6,482 nucleotides of DNA, from NCBI GenBank assembly GCA_023432995.1, contig JAEZES010000298.1:1-6482 (forward strand). The letters are read 5' to 3'. Position numbers and translations under genes: made by a program. Source of the DNA: Pseudomonadota bacterium. Lineage in GTDB: Bacteria > Pseudomonadota > Alphaproteobacteria > Sphingomonadales > Sphingomonadaceae. Positions 1 through 5,680 of this stretch are shown in pieces; the stretch's first letter is position 1; every line of letters begins with the position of its first letter. The notes under the pieces are model-generated. The model was not told the origin of the DNA. It searched no databases and saw nothing but the letters and a program-made list of their open reading frames with translations.

Positions 1-167
1 GCCTGCGCCGCCTCGCGGTACCAGTCGGCGAGGCAGTTGCGGCAGAAGCCGGCGAGGCCCATGAGGTCGATGTTCTGCGCGTCGTGCCGGTGGCGCAAAT
101 GGCGCACGAGCCGGCGGAACGCCGCGGCGGCGACCTCGTCGGGCAGGCTGTCGAGCGGATCGGTCAT
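1..167 (-). CDS. DUF1244 family protein (partial, C-terminus off the window)
   Basis: The visible N-terminal 55 residues begin MTDPLDSLPDEV and contain the conserved DUF1244 core: an Arg/His-rich helix (FRRLVRHLRHR, about residues 17-27), then QNIDLMGLAGFCRNCLADWY (about 31-50). The paired cysteines in FCRNC are the family hallmark and might bind metal, but the biochemical function of DUF1244 is not known to me. Family members are usually around 100 residues, so roughly half is missing beyond the left edge. The ATG at 167 is chosen because the product matches the family from its first residues and leaves a 60-bp gap to the divergent pyk gene. A GAGG lies about 9 bases upstream as a modest ribosome binding site. 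DUF1244 genes often sit next to pyruvate kinase in alphaproteobacteria, which supports both calls. Family assignment is confident; role is unknown. Confidence 0.88.
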   Translation of the reverse strand, partial: MTDPLDSLPDEVAAAAFRRLVRHLRHRHDAQNIDLMGLAGFCRNCLADWYREAAQ

Positions 168-190
168 CGGGGAGCCTCGATTTCTCGTCC

Positions 191-218
191 TTGTCTTGTC
201 GCACGGCTCTGCCATACG
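191..218 (+). promoter_or_regulatory. Candidate pyk promoter
   Basis: A TTGTCT hexamer at 191-196 is followed after 16 bases by CATACG at 213-218, a plausible sigma70-type pair in the 60-bp gap between DUF1244 and pyk. If used, transcription would begin only a few bases before the pyk ATG at 228, giving an almost leaderless mRNA. No good Shine-Dalgarno precedes that ATG, which is consistent. The match is weak and made by eye only. Confidence 0.25.
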
Positions 219-227
219 GCGCGGCGG

Positions 228-1685
228 ATGACCACAAAGCTCGAACCGCGCGGCCGCAAGGTCAAGATCCTCGCCACGCTCGGCCCGGCAAGCCGGGACC
301 CCGTGATGCTCCGACGGCTGTTTCGCGCGGGTGCCGACGCGTTCCGCGTCAATCTCAGCCATGGCGAACACGAGGAGCATGCCGCTTCGATCAAGGCCAT
401 CAGGGCGCTCGAGAGGGAGTTCAACCGGCCGATCACCGTGCTGTGCGACCTGCAGGGACCCAAGCTCCGCGTCGGCACGTTCGTCGACGGGCGGGCGATC
501 ATTCCACACGGCCATCGCTTCACGCTCGACCGCGATTCGACGCCCGGCGATTCCACCCGCGTCGAGCTGCCCCATCCCGAGCTGTTCGAGGTGCTCGAGG
601 TCGGCCAGCGGCTGCTGATCAACGATGGCAAGATTCGCCTGCGGGTGACCGAAGCCACGCCCGAGCGGATCGTCTGCACGGCCGAGGTCGGCGGCGTCAT
701 ATCCGACCGCAAAGGCGTCAACGTGCCCGACGCCGAGGTGCCGATCCCGGCGCTGACCGACAAGGACCGGCGCGATCTCGCGTTCGCTATCGAGAAGGGT
801 GCCGACTGGATCGCGCTGAGCTTCGTCCAGCGGCCCGAAGACCTGGCCGAAGCCCGCCGCCTGATGGGCGGGCGCGGCGCCCTCTGCGCCAAGATCGAAA
901 AGCCCCAGGCGGTGCGCCGGCTCGACGAGATTCTCGAACTGGCCGACGGGGTGATGGTCGCCCGCGGCGATCTCGGCGTCGAGCTCAATCCCGAGGAAGT
1001 GCCCCCGCTGCAGAAGCGCATCGTCAACGCCACGCGGCTGATCGGCAAGCCGGTGATCGTGGCGACCCAGATGCTCGAATCGATGATCGAGAGCCCGGCG
1101 CCGACCCGCGCCGAGGTGTCCGACGTCGCCAACGCGGTTTACGACGGCGCCGACGCGGTGATGCTGTCGGCCGAGACCGCCGCCGGGCAATGGCCCGAAG
1201 AAGCGGTGCTGATGATGGACTCGATCGCCCGCCAGGTCGAGCGCGACGAGGGCTACCGGCAGCGCGTCCGCCTGCTCGACACCCGCCCCGACCCGACGAT
1301 CGCCGATGCCCTGGCCCACGCCTGCCTGACGATCGCCGACACCGTGGCGATCAGCGCCATCACCGTGTTCACCTCGACCGGCTCGAGCGCCCGACGGGTG
1401 ACCCGCGAGCGGCCCTCGGTGCCGGTGCTGGTGCTGACGCCGTCGGTCGCGGTGGCCCGACGGGTGGCGCTGCTGTGGGGCACGCACCCGGTGGCGACGC
1501 GCGACATCGGCAGTTTCGAGGAGATGATCGCCAAGGGCAAGCGCATGGCGCTGCGGCACGGCTTCGGCGATGCCGGCAGCAAGCTGGTGGTCATGGCCGG
1601 CGTGCCGTTCGGAATCTCGGGCGCGACCAACCTGCTGCACGTCGTCACCCTGGCGGGCGACGAACTGGCCAAGCACGGCGGCTAG
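228..1685 (+). CDS. pyk: Pyruvate kinase, Lys-type (potassium-independent signature)
   Basis: Pyruvate kinase transfers phosphate from phosphoenolpyruvate to ADP, the last step of cytosolic glycolysis. The 485-residue product has the usual bacterial length. The order is TIM-barrel A domain, B-domain lid (about 76-168), rest of the barrel, and C-terminal regulatory domain (about 355-485). Visible motifs are FRVNLSHG (39-46, substrate and cation site), AKIEKPQ (221-227, catalytic Lys222 and metal ligand Glu224), ARGDLGVE (245-252, metal ligand Asp248), ATQMLESM (279-286) and the complete MLSAETAAGQWP block (312-323). The C-domain has a TSTGSSARR phosphate-type loop (382-390) and an ending near 456-470 typical of the family. 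Around Asp74 the sequence reads DLQGPKLRV, with Lys79 where potassium-dependent enzymes carry Glu; this resembles E. coli PykA rather than PykF. The ATG at 228 is preferred over an in-frame ATG at 84, which would lie inside DUF1244 and add 48 unrelated residues. The stop overlaps that of the converging SDR gene. Confidence 0.97.
   Translation: MTTKLEPRGRKVKILATLGPASRDPVMLRRLFRAGADAFRVNLSHGEHEEHAASIKAIRALEREFNRPITVLCDLQGPKLRVGTFVDGRAIIPHGHRFTLDRDSTPGDSTRVELPHPELFEVLEVGQRLLINDGKIRLRVTEATPERIVCTAEVGGVISDRKGVNVPDAEVPIPALTDKDRRDLAFAIEKGADWIALSFVQRPEDLAEARRLMGGRGALCAKIEKPQAVRRLDEILELADGVMVARGDLGVELNPEEVPPLQKRIVNATRLIGKPVIVATQMLESMIESPAPTRAEVSDVANAVYDGADAVMLSAETAAGQWPEEAVLMMDSIARQVERDEGYRQRVRLLDTRPDPTIADALAHACLTIADTVAISAITVFTSTGSSARRVTRERPSVPVLVLTPSVAVARRVALLWGTHPVATRDIGSFEEMIAKGKRMALRHGFGDAGSKLVVMAGVPFGISGATNLLHVVTLAGDELAKHGG
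1682..1685. other. Interlocked convergent stop codons (CTAG)
   Basis: The palindrome CTAG holds both stops: TAG at 1683-1685 ends pyk on the plus strand, and TAG read from 1684 to 1682 ends the SDR gene on the minus strand. The two genes therefore overlap by three bases and leave no room for an intergenic terminator. Each transcript must run into the other gene or end by a mechanism not visible here. Confidence 0.95.
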
Positions 1686-2488
1686 GCGGCCGCAGCGCGC
1701 CGTTCGGCCAGCAACTGATCGAGATCGTCCGGCAGCTCGAAGTAGCCGCCCGAGAGCGCATCGTAACGCCCTGAGGCGAGGTCGAGGCAGCGCTGGGCGC
1801 AGCGGGCGAGGTCGGGGTCCTCGCCATAGGCGTGGGGCACGCTTTCGATCCGCTCGATCAGCGGCTTGAAGTACTTGCGCGCCTCGGGATCGGCGGCGGT
1901 GTCGCGTGCCAGCTGTGTCGCGGCGAAGCCGGGGTCGATGGCGAACACCGCAACCTCGGTGCCGGCCAGCTCGGCGGCGGCCTCGGCAACGAGCCGGTTC
2001 TGCGCGATCTTGCCGGTGCAGTAGGCCGACAGGTGCGGCGCCACCAGCCGGCTGGCGATCGCCGACACGCAGATCACCCGTCCACGGTTGCGCGCCACCA
2101 TCCCCGGCAGCACGTGGTGCATGAACAGCATCGGCGCGCGGATGTGAATCGCCTGCGCGCGCCACCAGTCGTCGGGGCTGACTTGCCAGATCGGCCCGAA
2201 GGGCCCCGGCACGCCGGCGTTGTTGACCAGCAGGTCGGTCGGTCCGAGCAGCTCTTCGGCCTTGCGCGTGGCGCTCTCGATCGATCCCGCGTCGGCCACG
2301 TCGCAGCGTACGCCGATCGCCTGGCCACCGGCATCGCGGATCGATTGCGCCACCTCGTCGAGCTGCGACAGCGAGCGGGCCAGCAGCGCGACGGTGGCCC
2401 CCTCGGCCGCAAAGCGCTCGGCGATCGCCCGTCCGAACCCGCGCCCGGCGCCGGTGACCAGCGCGACTTGACCCTCGAGTATGCCCAT
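1682..2488 (-). CDS. Short-chain dehydrogenase/reductase (SDR), substrate unknown
   Basis: A 268-residue classical SDR-length Rossmann-fold oxidoreductase, presumably cytosolic. Visible features are TGAGRGFG (12-19, dinucleotide loop), an Ala-Arg pair at 37-38 after the second strand that suggests NADP(H) preference, CDV (62-64), NNAG (89-92), and Tyr156/Lys160 in SAYCTGK. Two other tetrad positions look unusual. The canonical serine, 13 residues before the tyrosine, is Ala143, although Ser142 is adjacent. The usual helix-4 asparagine appears to be His115. After PGFAATQL (186-193) comes a segment that probably forms the substrate lid. The ATG at 2488 is well placed: a ribosome binding site lies 8 bases upstream and the Rossmann strand starts within ten residues. 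The frame stays open upstream into the tRNA gene, but that part is not coding. The gene follows tRNA-Gly on the same strand and could be co-transcribed with it. Substrate cannot be inferred. Confidence 0.93.
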   Translation of the reverse strand: MGILEGQVALVTGAGRGFGRAIAERFAAEGATVALLARSLSQLDEVAQSIRDAGGQAIGVRCDVADAGSIESATRKAEELLGPTDLLVNNAGVPGPFGPIWQVSPDDWWRAQAIHIRAPMLFMHHVLPGMVARNRGRVICVSAIASRLVAPHLSAYCTGKIAQNRLVAEAAAELAGTEVAVFAIDPGFAATQLARDTAADPEARKYFKPLIERIESVPHAYGEDPDLARCAQRCLDLASGRYDALSGGYFELPDDLDQLLAERRAAAA

Positions 2489-2496
2489 CCCGGATT

Positions 2497-2501
2497 CTCC
2501 T
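2497..2501 (-). promoter_or_regulatory. Ribosome binding site of the SDR gene
   Basis: The minus strand reads AGGAG here, 8 bases before the ATG at 2488. It decides the start against the longer open frame that runs back through the tRNA gene. Confidence 0.8.
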
Positions 2502-2560
2502 GCGGCACGCCCGCTAGCGCGACCGCCGGCCCCTGTCGATAACACCGAACCAACGGAAAA

Positions 2561-2635
2561 TGGAGCGGGCGAAGGGATTCGAACCCTCGACCCCAACCTT
2601 GGCAAGGTTGTGCTCTACCCCTGAGCTACGCCCGC
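2561..2635 (-). tRNA. tRNA-Gly (anticodon GCC), CCA encoded
   Basis: The minus strand folds into a complete cloverleaf. The acceptor stem GCGGGCG pairs with CGCCCGC. The D arm is GCTC/GAGC around AGGGGTA. The anticodon stem CAACC/GGTTG carries the loop TTGCCAA with anticodon GCC (plus-strand 2601-2603). The variable loop has five bases, and the T arm GAGGG/CCCTT (one G-T pair) surrounds TTCGAAT. The discriminator T and a genomically encoded CCA end at 2561, giving 75 nt in all. This tRNA reads the GGC and GGU glycine codons, GGC being the dominant one in the genes here. The SDR gene starts 72 bases downstream. No integrase or duplicated tRNA 3' end is visible, so there is no sign of an integrated element. 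Confidence 0.98.
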
Positions 2636-2679
2636 TCACCGGCGTCCGGTGCGCTGGCGCGCTCCGGTGGGAGGCGCGC

Positions 2680-2707
2680 GGTTAGCAAAGGGCCGCGAAC
2701 CCCGCAA
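2680..2707 (-). promoter_or_regulatory. Candidate tRNA-Gly promoter
   Basis: On the minus strand, TTGCGG (2707-2702) is followed after 16 bases by CTAACC (2685-2680), about 45 bases upstream of the mature tRNA 5' end. A GC-rich stretch follows the -10, as often seen at stable-RNA promoters under stringent control. It was identified by eye, and shifted -10 registers are possible. Confidence 0.35.
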
Positions 2708-2746
2708 GGGCAAACCTTGCGCCCTTCACAAATCCCCCCCAAGGGC
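2688..2746. repeat. Cluster of AAGGGC motifs forming inverted repeats
   Basis: AAGGGC occurs at 2688-2693, 2706-2711 and 2741-2746, with its complement GCCCTT at 2721-2726. Two hairpin-capable pairs result: GCAAGG (2704-2709) with CCTTGC (2715-2720) over a five-base loop, and GCCCTT with AAGGGC (2741-2746) over a 14-base loop. The cluster lies between the divergent tRNA-Gly and cnoX genes and overlaps both candidate promoters, so it could be an operator or a structured leader. It could also be chance in GC-rich DNA. Confidence 0.4.
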
Positions 2747-2753
2747 CAAATAG
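2725..2753 (+). promoter_or_regulatory. Candidate cnoX promoter
   Basis: TTCACA at 2725-2730 (five of six bases of the -35 consensus) is followed after 17 bases by AAATAG at 2748-2753, a poor -10. It would give a leader of about 40 bases before cnoX. This is the best pair I see in the divergent control region; confidence is low because of the -10. Confidence 0.3.
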
Positions 2754-2784
2754 GCGACGCGAGCGCGCACGCGACGCGGCAGAA

Positions 2785-2789
2785 GAGGG
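2785..2789 (+). promoter_or_regulatory. Ribosome binding site deciding the cnoX GTG start
   Basis: GAGGG lies 9 bases before GTG at 2799 but 18 bases before the in-frame ATG at 2808. The spacing favours the GTG, giving an N-terminus of MASMGLNLDEQ. Confidence 0.7.
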
Positions 2790-2798
2790 TGACACGAC

Positions 2799-3704
2799 GT
2801 GGCAAGCATGGGCCTCAATCTCGACGAACAGAAGGCCGTCGAGCGCTTCCGCAAGGACGTCGTCGAACCGTCGCGCGACAGCCTGGTGATCCTCGACTTC
2901 TGGGCCGAATGGTGCGGGCCGTGCAAGGCGCTCGCCCCGGTGCTGGAGAAGGTCGCCGCCGAATATGCCGACCGGGGCGTCCGGCTGGCCAAGCTGAACG
3001 TGGACGAAGAGCAGTTCATCGCCGCGCAGTTCCAGGTGCGCTCGATTCCGACGGTCTACGCGATGTTCGACGGCCGTCCAGTGGCCGACCTGACCGCGGC
3101 GCGGACCGAATCGCAGCTGCGGCAGATGCTCGACCAGCTGCTCGAGAAGCTGCCCGTCGGCGCCGCCGGCCAGCAGGCCGAGATCGCGCCGCTGGTGGCG
3201 ATGGGCGAGCAGGTGCTGGCCGAAGGCGACGGCGAACGCGCCGCAGCGATCTTCGCGCAGATCTGCGAGATGGCGCCCGAAGACCCCGGCGTGCAGTCGG
3301 GCCTGATCCGCGCGCTGCTCGCGGCTGGACGGCGCGACGAGGCCCAGGCGGCCTTTGCCGCCTTGCCCGAAACCCTGCGAACCGATCCGGTCGTGGCACA
3401 GGCCGGGGCGGCGCTCGAACTCGCCTCCAGCGGGGTCGACGACGGCGAGCTGCAGGCCTTGCGCGCCGCGGCCGCCGAGCGCCCGACCGACATGGAGGCG
3501 CAGCTGGCGTTCGCCCAGGCGGCGTTCGCCGCCGGACAGCGCGACGAGGCGGCGGCAACGCTGCTCGCCATGATCCGCGCCGAGCCCGAGTGGAACGACG
3601 GCGCCGCCCGCGCCAAGCTGCTGCAGATCTTCGAAGCGGTCGGGCTCGAGGATCCGTGGGTCGCCGCGCAACGGCGCAAGCTCTCGCTGCTGCTGTTCGG
3701 CTGA
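2799..3704 (+). CDS. cnoX: CnoX/YbbN-type thioredoxin-TPR protein (chaperedoxin) with intact CXXC
   Basis: A 301-residue cytosolic protein joining an N-terminal thioredoxin domain (about 10-120) to a C-terminal helical TPR-like region (about 125-301), the architecture of CnoX/YbbN. The thioredoxin active site WCGPC is intact (Cys39, Cys42), followed by the cis-proline motif SIPT (82-85, Pro84). The C-terminal half has paired Ala-rich helices and the characteristic ending WNDGAARAKLLQIFEA through RRKLSLLLFG. Known family members hold unfolded or oxidised client proteins for the chaperone machinery. E. coli CnoX lacks the first active-site cysteine, whereas alphaproteobacterial members such as that of Caulobacter keep CXXC and can reduce disulfides; this one should belong to the second type. 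GTG at 2799 is favoured over ATG at 2808 by its ribosome binding site. The LON-domain gene begins 5 bases after the stop, indicating an operon with a shared protein-quality-control theme. Confidence 0.93.
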   Translation: MASMGLNLDEQKAVERFRKDVVEPSRDSLVILDFWAEWCGPCKALAPVLEKVAAEYADRGVRLAKLNVDEEQFIAAQFQVRSIPTVYAMFDGRPVADLTAARTESQLRQMLDQLLEKLPVGAAGQQAEIAPLVAMGEQVLAEGDGERAAAIFAQICEMAPEDPGVQSGLIRALLAAGRRDEAQAAFAALPETLRTDPVVAQAGAALELASSGVDDGELQALRAAAAERPTDMEAQLAFAQAAFAAGQRDEAAATLLAMIRAEPEWNDGAARAKLLQIFEAVGLEDPWVAAQRRKLSLLLFG

Positions 3705-3709
3705 GCCGC

Positions 3710-4321
3710 GTGGCCACCCGTCTGTCGATCTTCCCGCTCGCGGGCGCGATCCTGTTTCCCGGGCTGCAACTGCCGCTGCACATCTTCGAGCCGCGCTACC
3801 GGGCGCTGGTCGGCTCGGCGCTGGCGCGCGACCGGCGCATCGCGATGATCCAGCCGCAGGCCGCGGCCGAACCGGCCCCCCTTTACGCGGTCGGCTGCGT
3901 CGGCCGCATCGCCGAGGTCGAGGCGCTCGATGACGGGCGCTACAACATCATCCTCGAAGGGGAGTCGCGCTTCCGCCTGCTGCGCGAGCTCGAGGTCGCG
4001 ACGCCGTTCCGGCAGGTCGAAGCCGAGCTGCTCGAGGAGCCCGCGGACGAGGTACTGAGCTCGGCCGAACGGGCGAGCTTCGAACGCGAATCGCGCCGGT
4101 TCGCCGACCTCCAAGGCTACGCGATCGACTGGGATTCGGTCGAACGGCTCGACGACCTCTCGCTGATCAACGGCGTCAGCCAGATCGCCCCGTTCGACAC
4201 CGCCGCCAAGCAGGCGCTGCTCGAAGCGCCTGACCTGCGCACGCGGTGCGAGCTGCTCGTGCAGCTGATGCAGTTCTTCGGCCGCAGCGATCCCGACGAG
4301 GGCACGGTGACGCTGCAGTAA
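3710..4321 (+). CDS. Stand-alone LON substrate-binding-domain protein
   Basis: A 203-residue protein matching only the N-terminal substrate-binding domain of Lon protease. It opens with RLSIFPLAGAILFPGLQLPLHIFEPRY-type sequence (residues 4-30), followed by VGCVGRIAEVE (61-71) and an EGESRFRLL segment (83-91). A helical C-terminal half includes QIAPFDTAAKQALLE (158-172) and LLVQLMQFF (182-190). There is no AAA+ ATPase and no Ser-Lys protease domain, so it cannot act as a protease by itself. Such orphan LON-N proteins are common in alphaproteobacteria, and their role is unproven; substrate recruitment or an adaptor function is inference. The start is GTG at 3710, 5 bases after the cnoX stop, with no clear Shine-Dalgarno of its own, so translation is probably coupled to cnoX. 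The first ATG in frame would remove the conserved N-terminus. It converges on the MarC gene with 20 bases between stops and no obvious hairpin terminator. Confidence 0.93.
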   Translation: MATRLSIFPLAGAILFPGLQLPLHIFEPRYRALVGSALARDRRIAMIQPQAAAEPAPLYAVGCVGRIAEVEALDDGRYNIILEGESRFRLLRELEVATPFRQVEAELLEEPADEVLSSAERASFERESRRFADLQGYAIDWDSVERLDDLSLINGVSQIAPFDTAAKQALLEAPDLRTRCELLVQLMQFFGRSDPDEGTVTLQ

Positions 4322-4341
4322 TCCTCGCCGGAATGGCAGGA

Positions 4342-4962
4342 TCAGCCGACGCTTCCGCGGATTCCGTCGATCACGTACTGCGCCGCAAGCGCGGCGAGCA
4401 ACACGCCGAGCAGCCGGGTGATCACGCCCTCGACCTGCGCGCCGACGAGCTTCATCAACGGGCTCGCGGCAAGCAGCGCGAGCAGCGTCAGCAGCAGCAC
4501 GGTAGCGAGAGCGGCGAGCACGACCAGCGATTGCGAGAGCCCGTCCGCCTTGCCGACGAGCAGCATGATCGAGGCGATCGCCCCGGGTCCCGCCATCATC
4601 GGCATCGCCATCGGGAAGATCGAGACGTCCTCGATCTCGGGCGTTTCGCGGGCTTTCTCGGCGCGCGCCTCGCGCCGCTCGGTGCGCTTCTCGAACACCA
4701 TGTCGAGCGCGATCAGGAACAGCATGATCCCGCCGGCGATTCGGAACGCGTCGAGCTCGATGTGCAGCGCGCCGAGCAGCTGCTCGCCGAACAGCGCGAA
4801 CAGCAGCAGGATCGCGCCGGCGATCAGGCACGCCTTGAGCGCCATGGCCCGCTTCTGCGCGGGGCTCGCGCCGCTGGTGAGACCGGCGTAGATCGGCGCG
4901 CAACCGGGCGGGTCGATCACCACGAACAGGGTGACGAAAGCCGAGAGGAAGAGTTCGATCAT
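4342..4962 (-). CDS. MarC family integral membrane protein
   Basis: A 206-residue inner-membrane protein with about six hydrophobic segments (roughly 3-17, 43-61, 72-90, 117-137, 144-168 and 182-199). The first carries the family motif FVVIDPPGCAPIY (13-25), and its internal echo FPMAMPMMAGPGAIASIML (116-134) marks the second half, as expected for the duplicated MarC fold. A charged cytoplasmic-type loop (EKRTERREARAEKARETPEIED, 91-112) separates the halves. Despite the family name, E. coli MarC is not an established antibiotic-resistance determinant, and the transport function of the family is unproven. The ATG at 4962 follows the lipoprotein stop after a single base (TGA-C-ATG) and lacks a close Shine-Dalgarno, implying translational coupling. 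It is the last gene of the leftward cluster. Confidence 0.94.
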   Translation of the reverse strand: MIELFLSAFVTLFVVIDPPGCAPIYAGLTSGASPAQKRAMALKACLIAGAILLLFALFGEQLLGALHIELDAFRIAGGIMLFLIALDMVFEKRTERREARAEKARETPEIEDVSIFPMAMPMMAGPGAIASIMLLVGKADGLSQSLVVLAALATVLLLTLLALLAASPLMKLVGAQVEGVITRLLGVLLAALAAQYVIDGIRGSVG

Positions 4963-4963
4963 G

Positions 4964-5680
4964 TCAGCCGCCGGCGGCAACCTGCTCCTCGAAGGCCGTC
5001 TGCCACCCGCTGCCGTCCCAGTATTGGGCGACCACGCGGCGCGAGCCGTCGGGCCGCACCACGGCATGCCAGCGCAGCGTGCCATCACGCGCGGCGCCGC
5101 TACTGATGGCATCGGTCGGGCCGGCGAGCAGTTCGACCGGCGGAGTCGGCTGCGAGCCGCACGCCGCCGCCGTCGCACCGATCATCTCAGGCGCCTCGAG
5201 CGGTGCGGCCAGCGCATCGCCCTGATCCATCACCCAGCGGTATTCACCCTTAGCCTGCCGCTGCCACGCGGTGGTGAAGTAGCCGACCGAGCCGTCGGGC
5301 CGCTGCCACGCGCCCCTGGTCACCGCGAGCGAGCCGTCGCAGCTCGACCACACCTGGTGCGGCTGCCAGCGCACCGCCTGCGGCGGGTTGGCGCGGCCCT
5401 TGAGCCAGGCCTGCGCGTTGACCGCCTCGGGCACGAACATCACTGCGTCGGCGGTCGCGTACTCGGCGAACGCGGTCCACTGCCCCTTCTCCTGCGCCGC
5501 ACGGGCGAAAGCGATCTCGGTGGCGATGACCTTGCTCGGATTGGCGCGCAACAGGGCGGGGTCGACCCCGCGGCGCGACCCGCCGAGGTCGAACCGGTTG
5601 CCCTGCATCGCCGGCGGGTCGTGGTAGCAGCCGGCCAGCAGCGCCAGCGCCGAAGCGGCGATCAGGGCCGCCGCCTTCAT
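4964..5680 (-). CDS. Putative lipoprotein of unknown function, NTF2/DUF4440-like core
   Basis: A 238-residue exported protein. Residues 1-17 form a short signal peptide (MKAAALIAASALALLAG), and the lipobox LLAGC places the lipidated cysteine at 18, so the mature protein should be membrane-anchored. The middle part has an amphipathic helix KVIATEIAFARAAQEKGQW (50-68), then FAEYATADAVMFVPEAVNAQAWLKG (71-95) and beta-rich stretches ending GYFTTAWQRQAKGEYRWVMDQGD (133-155). This resembles the NTF2-like DUF4440/SnoaL fold, an impression from pattern rather than a search. The C-terminal part (about 180-238) adds more strands, including SRRVVAQYWDGSGWQ (213-227). Cys114 and Cys174 could form a disulfide. 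No catalytic motif is recognised. The ATG at 5680 overlaps the YggT stop (ATGA), and the stop is one base before MarC. An envelope role is inferred only from the signal and neighbours. Confidence 0.85.
   Translation of the reverse strand: MKAAALIAASALALLAGCYHDPPAMQGNRFDLGGSRRGVDPALLRANPSKVIATEIAFARAAQEKGQWTAFAEYATADAVMFVPEAVNAQAWLKGRANPPQAVRWQPHQVWSSCDGSLAVTRGAWQRPDGSVGYFTTAWQRQAKGEYRWVMDQGDALAAPLEAPEMIGATAAACGSQPTPPVELLAGPTDAISSGAARDGTLRWHAVVRPDGSRRVVAQYWDGSGWQTAFEEQVAAGG

Noticed and set aside
164..1132. 322-codon open frame on the minus strand
   Set aside because: It lies antisense to pyk, whose motifs are unmistakable; the Ser/Arg-rich translation is a typical shadow in high-GC DNA.
191..1774. 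527-codon plus-strand frame overlapping pyk
   Set aside because: A shifted-frame, Arg/Ala/Gly-rich translation with no motif; a shadow of pyk.
1832..2542. 236-codon plus-strand frame
   Set aside because: Antisense to the SDR gene with no recognisable domain.
2489..2605. N-terminal extension of the SDR frame
   Set aside because: The extension translates tRNA-Gly sequence (the SRVRIPSPAP-type shadow); the ribosome binding site at 2497-2501 fixes the start at 2488.
2561..2635. tRNA-Gly as an integration site for a mobile element
   Set aside because: No integrase, no duplicated tRNA 3' end and no change in gene style on either side.
2682..3671. 329-codon minus-strand frame
   Set aside because: Antisense to cnoX; Gly/Arg/His-rich composition without domains.
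2717..3709. Upstream extension of the LON-domain frame, suggesting a fusion protein
   Set aside because: This stretch is cnoX read in another frame, giving an Arg/Gly-rich shadow; the real start is GTG at 3710.
4322..4341. Bidirectional terminator between the convergent LON-domain and MarC genes
   Set aside because: The 20-base gap has no stable stem followed by a T-run on either strand.
3056..4903. 615-codon minus-strand frame
   Set aside because: It spans three real genes, antisense to cnoX and the LON-domain gene and off-frame in MarC; its length reflects the rarity of stop codons at this GC content.
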